Below, in pieces: positions 39,044 to 52,500 of a stretch of 64,000 nucleotides of DNA. Every line of letters begins with the position of its first letter. Within the stretch, counting starts at the first letter, position 1. Source of the stretch: Mariannaea sp. PMI_226 (lineage: Eukaryota; Ascomycota; Sordariomycetes; Hypocreales; Nectriaceae); NCBI GenBank assembly GCA_024336345.1, contig JANFOG010000018.1:372001-436000 (forward strand), in the 5' to 3' direction. The position numbers and the translations under genes were made by a program. Under the pieces are notes generated by a model. It ran no database searches. It was not told where the DNA came from and saw nothing but the letters and a program-made list of their open reading frames with translations.

Positions 39044-41284
39044 GGCAAGTGGACTATCCTAGGCTCCACAGCTTAAGAATGTGACGGCATTGCCTGTCTT
39101 AGGAGGGCTGGTCGTGACCCCTAGATGGGGTAGACAATGCCCGTCCTACTCTGTATTTAACATCTTGTCAATTACTTTTCTCTCTTGTAGATATTATTAG
39201 CATGGCTGTGTTCATTATAGTAAGGAGGATTTTGTATAAAAGGAAAGTAACTTCAAAGCACGGATTCAAGATGGAAGACTCATGATCCTTTTCAATATTA
39301 TAACCACCTCGAGAAAGGCACTCTATCTTTTGGTTCTCTGCGGGGAATAAGGACTTTATAGGCAAGCTTGCATTAGCAAAATAGTATTACTATTTATTGA
39401 TGTAATTTCAGGGATAGTGGTCCCCGAAATAGTCCCCGAAATGAAGACACCTAGCTATACGGAGTACTAGGATTAGGTATTAATATATTAATTAAGAGTC
39501 TATACTTAGTGTAAACCTTATAGGGCTTAGCATTAAGACTGTAACAAGTTTCTGTAACGGGAAAAACCCAAGTCCCGAAACGCCAGTGCGTCACGTGGAA
39601 GCACACGTAACGCTGACATCCCACTACCTTTTCTACACACATTCGCTAGCATATCGCTTGAGACCCTCGAGCTCTCGTCTTAGAATATAGCCCCCATCAC
39701 CTATTTCTCAATACTTAGCTGCTTATAACCTTATGACCTGTTTTCGTTGTCACAGTTTCTCTACTATATCCTTCTTCCTATAACCTCTTTGACTCCAAGA
39801 GGAGACCCCACTCCTTTCATAAGAACCCCATTTTGCTAAACTTGTGAGTAAAGTAATATTAACCTTCAAAACTGAATTTAGCTAATATAACTTATTTGAC
39901 TGAGGAAAAGACCGAAAATAATAGAATAAAATCTACAACCAGCCTAAAAACGGAGCTACTTGTAACCATATGCTAAATGCTCGCCGACAGCTCGACGAGT
40001 GCCCAGCGAATCCTGGGGGGAAACTCTGGCTAAGCCCCAACATATAGCATACCCAGCCGAATGGTTGACGACAGCTCGGCAAGTAAAAGACTAATAATAC
40101 AAGATAATCCACCCTTAAGCCCTGTATTTCACCCTGGCCAACAACCTATTACACTACTACAGTCTAAAAATAATTGTTGCTCAAGCCGTTATAGCTAGAG
40201 AATTGGGGTAGCCATTCCAACTCAGTGGCCTAATGTGAGGGCTAGAATCCAGAGCTTTTATATTATAAGAATTACTTTTATAAATAAATGCCACTCCCAC
40301 CTTAAGGAGCAGGGGTCTATATCTAACTATGACCCTATTTTGTTTGGGTGAGGAAAACGCTGAAAACAGCACAACAAAACACCACAACCAGCCCAAAAAC
40401 ACGAAGCTGCTGCGGTCCAAAAATGGTCGCTGTCCAACCCTTAAAGCTGAAAAATTCGTAAAATATTAAGAAAAATAGGTATAAAATACCTGAAAACAGC
40501 ATTACGATCGAAACCATCTGGTCAAGTGCTTCACAAAAAGACTGAACGCAATTGGCTTAAAATGACTTAAATTGATAAGGATGAACTTGATGACTACCAG
40601 AGGATTTGAGACACGCGGGTTTTTATGTCCTCCTCCGCCGGTACGTCTCCGACCCGACCAATCAAAACAGGCCACTCGACTTCCCAACTAGGCAAATCAC
40701 GCTTTCTATTCGAAATAGGAAAGTCATGTGACCTCAACACAATACATAGACTACATCGGGCCAGGGGAGTGCTCACGGAGAAAGCTTGTGAAAAGCGCAC
40801 TTGGCTTATGAGCCAGGTTTCCGAGAAGTGAATGGCTATTGAATTTGGGAGCGTATGGATGCTTGTTGAGCTGTTGTACTACATATAGGTGAGGATGATC
40901 TGGGACATAGCGTGACGGCCATTGAGCTGTAGTGTACCTCCTCTCTGTACGCTAACGAGTGAGTATTATGTCAGCCGTCATGGAATTCCTCGATTTCTTT
41001 TCCGAACCCCACCGTAACCGGCATTTCCTCAATTTGGCAACCAACACAACCATATATCTTCGCTCAACCAATAAAGGACTATGGATGAGGCAAACTAGGC
41101 AGAGGATGCTCAGGCAAGGCAGGTTAGTTACGAATAGCAATCTGAATCACGAATATACTTACCTGCGGAGACGCTTCCCTGTCACGTTTGCACTCGCCGA
41201 GTGCTTGCTAGATGCCAACTGACAATATCCAAGATCGAGTAAGAACCCTTCAATGTAGCTTGTCCAGGGTCTCTTGTCAATGAT
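39044..41284. other. AT-rich gene-free stretch with diverged repeat pair
   Basis: No gene seen in 2.2 kb. A 12-bp tandem pair (gtccccgaaata) lies at 39420-39443. A related pair of about 70-bp segments at 39892-39960 and 40338-40410 differs mostly by C/T and G/A changes. Confidence 0.45.
39892..40410. repeat. Diverged direct repeat pair with transition-biased differences
   Basis: Segment 39892-39960 and segment 40338-40410 align from TTxTTTG through ACAACCAGCCyAAAAAC to GAGCTrCT. Several CA positions in the second are TA in the first. This is the direction expected from RIP in fungal repeats. Aligned by eye. Confidence 0.5.
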
Positions 41285-43561
41285 ATGGCATCAACAAGCT
41301 CGGATGGTGAGGGCATCGAGTCTGTAGCAGATCAGACGGGCCTCCCGTCTTTGACCTCAACTACTCGACCGAGAGCCCGTCAGGTTCGCCGATATGGCTT
41401 CGCGTGCACAGGTTGCAAAGCTCGCAAAGTCAAATGCAGTGGAGAGCAACCAATATGTCAGAATTGCAGACGGTCTGGAGATGATTGTACCTGGCCGTCC
41501 CAAACCTCAACTGAAAGTCGTCTGAGGAGCGCAAACGCCCGCATCAGAAACTTGGAAGCATCAATACGCCAGTCAACTCAGAGTCAGCAGCTGCAACATT
41601 CGACAGAGTCATCGGAATTCCCGAGAACTGAAGCTGTATCGACCCAACAGGTCTCTGAGATTAGTCCGGCTATAACAAACGATGAAACCTCCCCGGCTAC
41701 CAGCCACGCCCTCTCCAGCTCTGCTACGTCACTATGGTTTCAGGTTGGCATCGGGGAAGATGGCTCTATAACGTATAATGGACCGACGAGCAGATTTCAC
41801 GCTGGCTCATTAAAAGAAGTTTCTGGTTCCGATGGGAGCGATTCCAATTCATCCCAGTTGGATGCCCTGAGGTCCCAGTATGTATTGATGGACTCCATCT
41901 GGATGCCTCTTATCAATGCCCAGCCCTTCATGAGGGGTACCGGTGTCGCCACAGAGACTGGGCTTGCTCTTCTCGATATTTACTGGACTTGGCTGCATCC
42001 GCTCCACAATTGTGTTTACAAGCCCGCCATGCTCATGGACTTGGCTCTTGGGGGTCCGTATTGCTCTGACTTTCTACTCATGTGTATATTTGGGCTAGTT
42101 GCGAGGCACCTCCCCGAACATACTCCTAACTTCCATGGTGTAGGAAAGGGAGACGAGTTCATCTCCCGCGCAAAAATTCTACTTTTGGAGGAGATGAGTG
42201 CAGCGAGGCCATCCATCCCAACTATTCAAGGCCTCCTGATACTTGGAGGACGGCAAGGTGCTATGGGCAATAGTTCCGAGGGATGGCTTTACACTGGTAT
42301 GGCCTTTCGTTTGATGACTGATATTGGACTTCACCTCGACATGAGCAGACTCTCCAAACTTGAACGATGGACCCCAGCCGAGACAGAAACCCGAAAGCGT
42401 CTCTACAACTCAGCGTACATTTGGGACAAGACCCTAAGCTTAGCCCTAGGCCGACCGCCGTCGTTGACAAAACGCCCATACCCCAGTCACGAAATCCTCG
42501 ATAAGTTTGATGATGAAAGACCCTGGCGCCCTATCCACGCCCTCGAGGTTTTGGAATCGTTTTCAACGTCTCCGGCTCTAAACTCTTCAACTTTTTGCGC
42601 TTTTTGCAGTATTCACGAAATTACAACCGACATGATGCTGCTCTTCTCCAACATCCCAGATAATGAAAACTTCGCTACACAAGTCGGAGATCTTGACACA
42701 AGATTCAAGTGTTGGTATGATGACCTGCAGGGTGCCCTCAAGATAAGCCAACCTTCCAGCATGGTCCAAAGCCCTCCACCACATATTGTTTCACTCAAGT
42801 ATACTCACCTTGGCCATTCCCACGTGCTTGATTTCTGACATTCTGTTAGTTTGTTATATCATACTCTTCGTATACTTCTTCGCCGACCATATCTGATGTC
42901 TCCTGAACCCCGCCAACGGGATCATCACATGAGCCATTGCCTTGTACATTTACAGCAGATATACGCTATACACCGTTTATACACCCGGACGTTCCCCCAT
43001 CATCTCATGACCTACCAAGTCAGTTACTGCATATTTATTGCAGCGAGTACGGAAGTGCAAGAATTGAGGACCGCGTCATCTCAATCAAGAAGGGATGAGG
43101 CGGCGACAAGGCTTGCAGCTGCTGTAAAGGTTCTTAAAGATGAGGCATCGCAGACCCCAGGTATCGGGAGAACTCTTGATACAATACGATCACTGCTTTC
43201 CACGGGGCAGCACCGGACGGAAACCATAGCAGAAACTTCCAGCGGAAATAATGCCAGAAGAGTTGCCAGAGAAGAAGAATTGACTGCCACACAGGCCGAC
43301 CGAGATGTGAATGATCTTCAAAGCAGGGAGCAAGTTCAATCATCGAGACAAGGAATACCCGGCAGTATTCTCCCCGTCACTCCTCAATTCTCGCATATCA
43401 ACGGTGTACCAGGCATGGATGACTACTCGCCATTACTCTTCCCTGGAAATGGATTTGGAGTTGTTGATGAGCTTGGGCCATCATGGACCAATACGGGAGC
43501 TGGGTTTCATCCAGAAGCAATGCCCTGGGCTGCCCTGCAACATTGGCAATTACCCCCATGA
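41285..43561 (+). CDS. Zn2Cys6 fungal-specific transcription factor
   Basis: Predicted nuclear regulator of 741 residues from exons 41285-42798 and 42850-43561. The zinc cluster is at residues 41-68 (Cys41, 44, 51, 58, 61, 68) preceded by a basic RPRARQVRRYGF stretch. A probable short coiled coil (SRLRSANARIRNLEASIRQ) follows, then a fungal-specific transcription factor domain with GWLYTGMAFRLMTDIGLHLD and RKRLYNSAYIWDKTLSLALGRPP, the hallmark text. The 51-bp intron (GTATAC...TTAG) rebuilds HIVSLNLLYHTLRILLRRPY. The C terminus is low in complexity. Structure resembles nitrate/xylan-type regulators of the NirA/XlnR superfamily only in general features; no specific target is inferred. It stands alone between two gene-poor regions. 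Confidence 0.88.
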
Positions 43562-46294
43562 ATCGCATTGGCACTGGGCAACCTTCTCTAACCCTTGCAA
43601 CGTGTGCTTTTGCAACAATACTAACAATGATAATGAATGGCTAAATTGTTAGTATATCCAAAGTCTCGCGCATTATATTTACAGCGACGCAAATACTCTT
43701 ACTCAACTTTGGGTACTCATCCCACACACATTTCGCTGGAGCTATGACGACACAGTATATGTTCTAGTTGCTCGCTACCCGGTTCTGGTCCTGAGTAGGT
43801 CGAACCACCGATAACGCCGGTAAAATGTGCCTCGGCGGAATATCAGCTAGATAATGTAGGTAGAAGTGGTATCTCGATCGCTTGGACTATGATTTTGGTC
43901 TAGTTAGATGCATCGGAATATTGGGCACTAGTAGTTGTTCGGCGTACAGAGTCTTTATTCCTCACATGGTTAGTTAATCATTAAGCGTCCCAGAGAAAGC
44001 CATACTATGCAAAAGATGGGTATATCTCGTGCCACTCCGTTAAGTATGATCTAGTACCGCTACTTGCAGTACATCCTGATGCCCCTCGAGTAGAGAAATT
44101 TGAAATGCCCAGGGCTAGAAGCTTTCAGTCATATATAGGTTTCGAATGAACGGCGCTCAGGAGTAATCCGTTATACCATCCCTTTTGCATTAAATTTCTA
44201 ACCCGCCGCCTGCCATGCGAAAGACATGGCTTTTATAAAAGTGGAAAACCTACCATCAACGAGGAAAAGCTACCTTTATCGCCACAGATCTGCTTGCCAT
44301 TGGTGTTGTCTCTTGGAAACCTAATTTGTAATTGAGGTGTTTTTCTCCAACATTGTGAGCTGGGAGCGCTCTCACTTAAATCTTACAAGTGTTGAATGAT
44401 CAGAAATTATTGAGAGTCAAGTAACATAGTAGCAGAGGTTACAAAAACAAAAATCTTGGTAATCGCCGCGGGCGGGCAAACTCGACTGTAGATATATTTT
44501 CAGCTCCTCCAACATATTATAACTTCAAGTACACCTGCTCTGACAGGAGATTTAGTGATCCTTTTAATAGAACTTTATTAATCTAAGGCGATATTTTCCT
44601 TTCGCATTAAAAAAAAGGCGTATCACGACCGTGTAAAGGCTGAGTGAAGAGCCAAGACTCAGAGGTTAATAAGTACCATTTTTGTCGGTTCAAATAGAAT
44701 CATGTGGCTTGAGAGTCTAAAATGTACCAAAATACCATGATATTTGTCCCAATTAAATTCTATGATAACAAAATTTCACATGCTAGGTTCCCAGATATCC
44801 ATGTTCAGACTGGAGGCTCTCCCGCACAGCTACTACACATTTATCTCCTAGTATTGGCCCTTAGCTTCCCAATTACCATTCACCAGGTGTTTGCCATAAC
44901 CACACTGTTTGACGATGTCGTTGTTATTTTGAGAAAGAGGCAAATATATTAATGATTCATAACTTACTTTGTAGCGTACTATTGTTGTGACCTTGGTTAG
45001 AATAGATTCTATGAGAAAGGGGTGAAGGGTGCAGCATACCCGACTGTCGGCGAGTCCTTTTGCGCCTCTGTGCCGTCGCGTAATAGCTACGTGGAGAACA
45101 GAGGTGGTAACCCTTTATAAAAATGGTCGCCGCGCTTTGTCTTTCATTATTTCTGATAATCGCATGCCTTGTTGCAACACATCTTGTCAAGTGCATCCCA
45201 GAAGGCCTGGCCATATTTCCAAAGGTCGGTTGATTCCTTTCCACAGTAGCCGGCTACTGCAGCTGACGCAACAAAGAAGCTCAGGCCCAAGGTATCTGTA
45301 GTCTTTATGAATTTTAGCAATTAAGCATCTAGTAAGGGTGAAGAGGAATTTTGATTCTGTTTCAATGACACAAAACTTTCCGTTACTTTATATTGTCCTC
45401 ACTTAGGAGGGAGACTAGAGGGTCCTCCATCTTGCCACTGACTCGGGCATCTGCGTACATGCTCAACCTAGACGGCTGGTTAAATGGTTAGTCACCAAAT
45501 GGCTTCAGAATATCGATCTTTCAGTAGAGAGTAGGCGAAAATCATTTCAGTTCAAGCATCGTGAGTTGTGTAATCATTTGGCACGAGGTGAAGGCATCGC
45601 TTTGGGTGAAATACGATATTTTACGACTCGAAACATGATTACTAGTTGTTACGTTTGTTACGTTAAGTGACTGTGTAATAATTTGTTGAGTCATGTGATG
45701 CATTTTGAAGAGAAAGGTCTCTTCCAGTCTTCTCTATGCACTAACTAGTGTTTCCATTTGGTTATACAAGAGCGAATCAATTCACGTTTAGAACTACCGA
45801 ATCTCTCCAAGATGGTCGCACGACCCTTCATCCTCACTATCATACCATAGACGACACGAGGTCCACGATGAGAGGAACTGGGCCCCCGGAATGACATTCT
45901 CACGAGCTGGAAGAATCAAAATGAACACAATATAGCCTTGTTGGGAACAGCAACGCTCTTTCTTGGTGACCTGCTTATATAGAATACAATGCAATTACGT
46001 TAGCTTGCGCGTATGAACCACAGTAGTCCAAACTGCCGTCAGTACGGGCGAGCAACTGTGTGCCAAGGGTGCCTAAATCCTCCACAGCAACAAGAGGGAG
46101 CTATCAAAATAACTAGTTATTCACATCATAGACCCTATTAAATGACCTCATTTAACATAATCTCTGCCTGTCATACAGTTGCCATACATCTGTCCCGAAC
46201 GATGTTTTTTCTGTCACCCCATGATAGAACTCTCGACGTAGCAGTTTGGGGAGAGATATATGCACTACGGTCAATCGAAAAAATCGTCGCTCAA
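43562..46294. other. AT-rich gene-free stretch
   Basis: No supported gene in 2.7 kb. Frames at 44722-44952 (+) and 44957-45244 (-) are short and featureless. No element ends or RNA genes are seen. Confidence 0.45.
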
Positions 46295-47495
46295 CTATGA
46301 CTTGTCACTGTAAGTGTCATCTCCATTGTCGACCATAACAGTTGTCTCCACCGTCTTCGTGATGCTATACGGGTCGGCAAACGTGGCCAGATGTATTTCC
46401 GAACCAGTGCTGCTGACGCGGGTTCCTTGTTCCTTTCGTAACTTGCTCAAAAAGCTAGTTCCCGACCTTTGAAAGGTATCGCCACCGCTGACCACAACGC
46501 GAGAAGTGGTGTTGTTCACGGGATTAGACTTGTGACCGCTACTACCGTATCGGCCATCTCCCCGCCCAGAAGCTCCACTCTTGACAACTTTAGAGATCAA
46601 GACAGCCATCATGAGTTCGATGTACAACTTGACAATGTATGCTACAGGGGCGAATTGGACATACCTACAGGGGATGGGTTAGTTCAACGCTTGTTAGAAC
46701 AGTGTAGTGTAGTGTAACACCCTCCGCAGTTGAACACTCACAGGTAAGGATTCGGTAAACTCAAGAATCCAAGGAGCATCGCGTCCATGGATGTAGAGAT
46801 GACTACCATTGCAACATTGAAGTTAAAAAGCCTCCAATATTTGCTCAGCCCATCTGCAATGAGACGGAAGCGCACCAGATACAGGAAGTAAATATTTAGA
46901 CCTAGGTCAACGATGAGAAAGAAACACTTCTCGGCTCTTTCAAATACGTGGTTCACAGCTATCTGAAAAGGCGTAGCTGATGGCATCTGTGCTGTGACCC
47001 AAATATAACAGACAGCGATATTGATAATCCCTATAATGCAAACAAGGCTCCATTTTAGCCTCTTTGCGCCGCGTTTATTTATCATGATTAAGGAGACGCG
47101 GTTGGCGATAATCTGTGGCAGGAGTTGGGTCTGAATTGACCATAAGCCAACTGCAAATCTTATTAGTATCATAGAGATCTATAGCTTCATCACTAGAAAA
47201 TATTGATTACCTGTAGCTAAGAAAAACTCAAGGCTGGTGAATCTGGTTAGCAATAACATTAGGACGACTGCTGAGAAATCTAGACCAACCTTGGAGGAAT
47301 GATTTTATTTAAGAATAAAAACGTAATAATGGCAAAGATGAAATTTACCCATGCCTCGAACCAGATCATATACAAGTAAATATTGGCAAGGCTTCGTGTG
47401 CGCCTCCATATACTTCGCGTCTGTTCTAAAGACTTCGCAAGAGTAAACACAAAGATGCCCAAGAAAAGGCCAAAGTATATAGAAGCAAGATCCAT
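46295..47495 (-). CDS. Seven-helix fungal integral membrane protein
   Basis: Minus-strand protein of 338 residues from four exons: 47495-47290, 47242-47211, 47150-46742 and 46664-46295. One exon is only 32 bp; its placement restores FLATVGLWSIQTQLL, and the last junction restores NPYLYVQFAPVAYIVKLYIEL. Seven hydrophobic segments are visible: ASIYFGLFLGIFVFTLA, IYLYMIWFEAWVNFIFAIITFLFL, a third through TVGLWSIQTQLL, then SLVCIIGIINIAVCYIW, FLIVDLGLNIYFLYL, NFNVAMVVISTSMDAMLLGFL, and the last before the Ser/Thr-rich cytosolic tail. IIANRVSLIM and RLIADGLSKYWRLFNFN are strongly conserved in a widespread but uncharacterised fungal family with 7-TM topology. A receptor-like role is speculative. 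The gene has a long T tract in its promoter. Confidence 0.87.
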
Positions 47496-50400
47496 TCTGG
47501 ACAGCGGAGGAGAGTGTCACCATAAATGCAAACAGAATATGAAAAAAAAAAAAAAAAAAAAAAAAAAAACCAGAATGGACTTAAAGAAGGATACCAAGCG
47601 TCGGGGGTGCGCAGAATCACGCTCCCTTTTGGACCCTTATAGGAAGGTGGGTTGTGATTGCTAGGTCTTATGACAATTATATAGACAAGTCAGTCCTTCC
47701 CTCACCCCTCGGCTGGACGATCCTAAGTTCCCCTAAAAGAACACTCTCTTTTATACTGTTTTGGACACTGACGAAGAGCTCTGTGCCACATAGGTGCCGG
47801 TTATGCCTACGAGTCATTTATAGCATTCTCAACCAAACTCGAGTCCACTAAGTAAGCCACAATGTCACTAGATCGGCAGTCGTATCCATGTACCGTCTCG
47901 CCTGGGGGCAAGGTTTGTGGGCGTTATAATAAATCATGCCTCTAGACTGGCAATACCGCAAATCCTAAAATAGTATTAACTGTCTTCGACAAGGAGTGAC
48001 AGGATTTGTATTCCTTCTCTTCCCCCAGATGTCACAAGATATATGGCTATCCTGGACATTGGAAAAGATCCCAAACCATGCCCACGTAACTTGTAACAGG
48101 GGGGTCTTGCCCCGGTTGTCAAAGCGTCTCGTAGAATCAACTCCCGAGGCTGACATGCTGCGCTACTGCTGATTTTCGCACTAACTAGCCCACGGCTAGA
48201 CTCACTTGATGTCTGTTGAACAGGGTTTCACTTCCTACTGCATCTGTAGTAAGTACGTGTATGTTACCAAGGAAAATCATCTACCGGGACTGACTTTGCC
48301 GAGATAAGCCCAAGTAAGGGTAGAGACGGTTGGCCCACACTGCCTCAGCGAAAAGCTCAGAAGGCCAAGGATGGGCTGGTTGGAGTGGTCAGATATGAAT
48401 GCTGGAGTGCTTTGAAACCTGATGCAAGAAGAGCTCGATGAATTCCATAACACTAATTCGAAATCATACTCATAAGGGTAGCCAATCTCATGAAGAAAAT
48501 AAGCATATTGTTGAACCAGTCTTTTGTTCCAGCAGATCTTTGACCCGACCCAAATGCACATCTCCATCAAATATTGGTACCCACCTACTTCGTATATTTG
48601 GGGTTGTGACAAGCCATATGATCCATACACCCTAAAACAACAATCAATAACCAGGACACTGACGATCCTAGAGACCCAAGATAACTGGTCTGTAGCTGAA
48701 AGCTACAGCACCTTACGTTAAGTGAACTACAGATCACTCACGACTTCAGGGATATCAAGCAGTGGCATTGCGTCCTGCAATCCGATTGGCCCTTTATTGA
48801 GTCAAAGTGTGACAGATCAATTGCACATCTTCCTGGCTGGCCGTGGAAGGATTGCTAAATCAATCATACTGTTACTTAATGCCTTTCTATTAGGTTGAGC
48901 AGCAGCAGGAAATGTGGGAGGCGTGTCTGTGCGTAGATTCCTTTTCTCACCTCAACTGGGTAGTACTACGTGCCTGAAGAACGCGCGACAATTGAGATCT
49001 GTCCTGAAAAAAATTGGAGTAATTGGATTCATGTACTAGAAATCTCCTGGTAGTCGATGCGTAATACACACCTGTTCTGAGTAATACCCAGAGAGATACG
49101 AGACAGATGTGATCTGACTACTGACAGTTTCTACATTGTTTGAAGCCGGGCTGAGAGGAGAACATGACAATCCAAATCCAGGGGGAGCCAGTGCCTGGAT
49201 CAGAGCAACACGAAGCTGGGGCTCGGCGACCGCCTAACGGCATATGCTATAGCCTCATGACTAGTACACATGAGTACCAGACCTTAATATTCCTACATCT
49301 TCGCAAAAGTCCCTAATACTGCAACAATATAATCCTGCGTGGCAAAGGCTGTCACAGTCACGGCTTAAATATCCGCTTCACATATGACTCGTTACCTCAT
49401 TATTAAGCACAGCTACACCGAGCATTCAATACCTACCTGTTTTTTAGCAAGCTTCTAGTGGTGAGGAGCACGCTATACTAAGAGGCAAGTCTCGCCTCTT
49501 CAGTTTATTGAAAGTAGCCTCATAGTAGGGCATAAGTCTGTTCTCCCGAACCCCTTACAAAGAAAACAAAATTGTATAGAAGCTTTCATTGGGTATTCGT
49601 TGTAATTTCTCTCCTAGTCTATCATACAAGTAGCAAAACTTAGTTTTGAACATTCCTCCTGCTGCTGGTTCTCTGATAGCATTGGCTCTGGGCATGTGGC
49701 TGTTCGCTCTATAAGCATGACGTAGTAACATTCATGGTTACGCCAGCGTCACCTGAGTCTCAATTATCATTGCCATTGAACATTTCCAACATGGACTGTA
49801 CGAAGATAACCCATCAAAGCGGGTATTCCAAAGACGCTGTGGATATAGCGTTGTATATAGTCCTATTTTTACAACATTGCAAGGGATTGCAACTGGGCTG
49901 GATTCATTGTGAGGAGCCGATCAGTATGTACGACAGCACGTCAAAGGTGCTTGGTTACCGCCCAACAGCGAGTGGTACTGGGAGCTACGAAGGACAGCCA
50001 CAAGGTCAACGAAAGCCGAATCGATAAGTGTACGAACCTATACCATATTCCTAAGTTGCATTCCAAAGACTTCTCCAGCTACTAACTTCACCATTGCCAG
50101 AGGATATAATTGTACTGTGGTCGCAACCCTCAAGAGCCAGCTCAAAATGATGATGGTTGGAATTATCTGGTCCACACGTGTAATTATTTACCTATAAAAC
50201 ACTAACATAAAAATTGCCTAAGGATAAGAAAAGATAAGACAAGACGAAAAAAATATTCCATTGAACGGACCAAGACAAAATATACAGAAACAGAAAGGGC
50301 GAGGATCAGCTATAAGCTTAGAAACATGGATCCTCCAGAAATATCTCCATCCTGTTCAGCTATGAGCCAGCTTAATTGACGGTCATGAGGACCTAAGGTA

Positions 50401-51509
50401 ACTGAAAGATGGATACTTTATTGATATATGTGAGATTGCTCCCCCTGTGGTACAGATACAAGAGGCGGCCGTATTGAACAGAAGTGTATTTCAGCCCTCC
50501 GGAAGGGGTCTCAAAAGCTGCCTACGCAATGATGATTTATGCTACGGAACGGAAATTCTATCCATAGAATCTCTATTAGAAGATTCTTTGGCTTTGGAAT
50601 TAGAGGGCAGGCAGAAGATACTACTTACTGAAGAATGCGGCGGATTTTTACATTAATGGATTGCTAAGGCGAGCAGGAGTGTGGAAGCCAAGGCTCTTGG
50701 CGACCCAATCCCTAGATAGGGACATAGTAGGTTCGAATACTGATGCGTAGAGTGGTTCAATCAATCAATGTTGCACTGCAACCTGGTTCTCCATCTTTTT
50801 TCTGGGTTTGTGTCAGGGGGTCTCCTCTACTGTGTAAAGACATCCCCATGGCTGCCACATTTCGGGGGCAGAGCACCAATCTCCCAGTCAATTGACACAA
50901 TGCGGCTTACAGTATGGCCGAAGAAGGAGAATTCGTGTTTGCGTTGAGGAACGAAGTGACGACGGATTTCTCCCCTTGGCTTCTGGCCTCTGACTGGCTG
51001 AAATAAGACGCCGTTGGTTAATAGCCGTGGATATTGTACGTGCCGTCAATACGAAGGATTCGACTGACAGCCAACAGCCCTTACAATCTTGCAGACACAG
51101 CTGGAACGCTATGGAGTGCTCACGTTCTTGAGCACACGTAATTCGAGACTGTTTCTCTTTTTTTCATTGAATACGGAGAACAGCCTAGCCATTCATCATC
51201 CGCCTCTGTGAATGTTCATTGGCCTGCCCCAGAACAGGTCTCCACTGAAATGCCTACTGTGGCACTTGAGCTTGCAAGGAGTCAAGACTGGCGTGTGCGG
51301 ATATTGCCGCTATTCCTAGATCCCTACCGCGTCATTAGTACGTACCGCTCGGGTGTCATATGCCCATCGCGGCGTTGCTAATTTACAGCTTTCATAATAA
51401 AGGGGCTACGGATGTTGAGCGATACTCAGGCTGAGGCACATTCTTTCGTCAAAACGCCACTGATTGTCGCCCCCGCTCACTTCATGTTTAGAGAGCGCAA
51501 CGCGCAGAT
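47496..51509. other. 4-kb gene-poor stretch
   Basis: No supported gene. The largest frames are 48277-48630 (-, 117 codons), 49734-50027 (+, 97 codons) and 50447-50656 (+). They lack signal peptides, domains or spliced continuations that I can recognise. A 28-base A tract lies at 47542-47569. Confidence 0.4.
47542..47569. repeat. Poly-A tract (28 bases), T tract upstream of the membrane protein gene
   Basis: An uninterrupted A run on the + strand, thus a poly-T run 47 bp upstream of the minus-strand ATG at 47495. Poly(dA:dT) tracts keep promoters free of nucleosomes, which may be its role here. Confidence 0.85.
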
Positions 51510-52500
51510 ATGCCCCCCATAAAAGCTCTCGCTGCCCCCCTGCTCATATCAATATTGGCCGTTCAGGGGCTTGCTCAAGACCTGGATGAAACCATCGTTG
51601 GCTGCGACGCCGTTCAATGCCCTCTGGATAATCATGATGAGCCTCACTGCAAGGTAGAAAATACTACATTCCAGAATATCGGCCTCACCCGCATACCCGA
51701 TGTTCCTGATTCCCTAAACGACTTCTCCATTGTCAAAGGCGTCGGCATTTCAGGACCTAATGATGACACCTATACCAACGTTTACTACCTTGGAACTCCG
51801 CAGTACGTTTCATTAGATGAAGTCTACGGCTGCGCTGTCTTGTTTCAAGACCCGCCTGAGCAGAACTTCCCACAGAACGGCACAGGTACTTGTTCTGATG
51901 TTATCAATCATGACTGCATCGTCGCGCTCCAAGACTTGGCAGTAGCCAAGGTTACCTACAAATATGTGGACGGTATTTGTAAAGTGCTACAGGAGAGTCT
52001 TGAAGAGAGCAAAATCACCGCTTGCGAGAATTTCGCTGGCCGAGGAAAGGGCTTCGGAAGCCTTGCCACTATATCTATTTCAAACCTCACCAACATCCAG
52101 GGCAAGGACAATGTCACCAGCGACTGCTGGCCTATCCTACCCAAATCTGCCAACTTAGCACCGCTATATTACGACATTAGGGCATGGGATGTAAGATTAA
52201 TCCCTCCATTCTTATTCTCTCTATTTTTTTTTTGCGATTGCACGCTAACTTTCATACTTGAAATAGGGAGGGCCTTCTCCCAAAACCGCGTACAATGAGC
52301 TGCACAGAATCACGCCCATTCTGACACTTTTTATGACGAAATATAATAGCAAGAGTGTTGTGACCAAGTCTGTCTCGAGACTGAGCTGCATCAAAATAAA
52401 TGGTACGTGGACTGGTGACCCAGAAGACGTAGCGCCGCGGTTGGATATCAGTGGATTTGCCGTCCTGGGTGCACTTGTTGCGTTTGCGTTAATATTATAA
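51510..52500 (+). CDS. Secreted, probably GPI-anchored protein of unknown function
   Basis: Predicted 304-residue protein from exons 51510-52190 and 52267-52500 (76-bp GTAAGA intron). A signal peptide is clear: MPPIKALAAPLLISILAVQG with cleavage near LAQ. The mature part has many Cys (VGCDAVQCPL, HCKVE, GTCSDVINHDCIVAL, DGICKV, ITACENF, TSDCWP) and several N-glycosylation sites (NTT, NGT, NLT, NVT). The C terminus is hydrophobic (ISGFAVLGALVAFALIL) after a PRLD stretch, as in GPI-anchor signals. The text GVGISGPNDDTYTNVYYLGTP and YGCAVLFQDP is of a type seen in several fungal surface proteins, but I cannot name a family. Likely cell-wall or membrane surface protein; neighbours give no clue. 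Confidence 0.82.

Noticed and set aside
50725..50745. GGTTCGAATAC, resembling a tRNA T-loop/B-box
   Set aside because: The flanking bases do not pair into a T-stem and no A-box or cloverleaf lies upstream.
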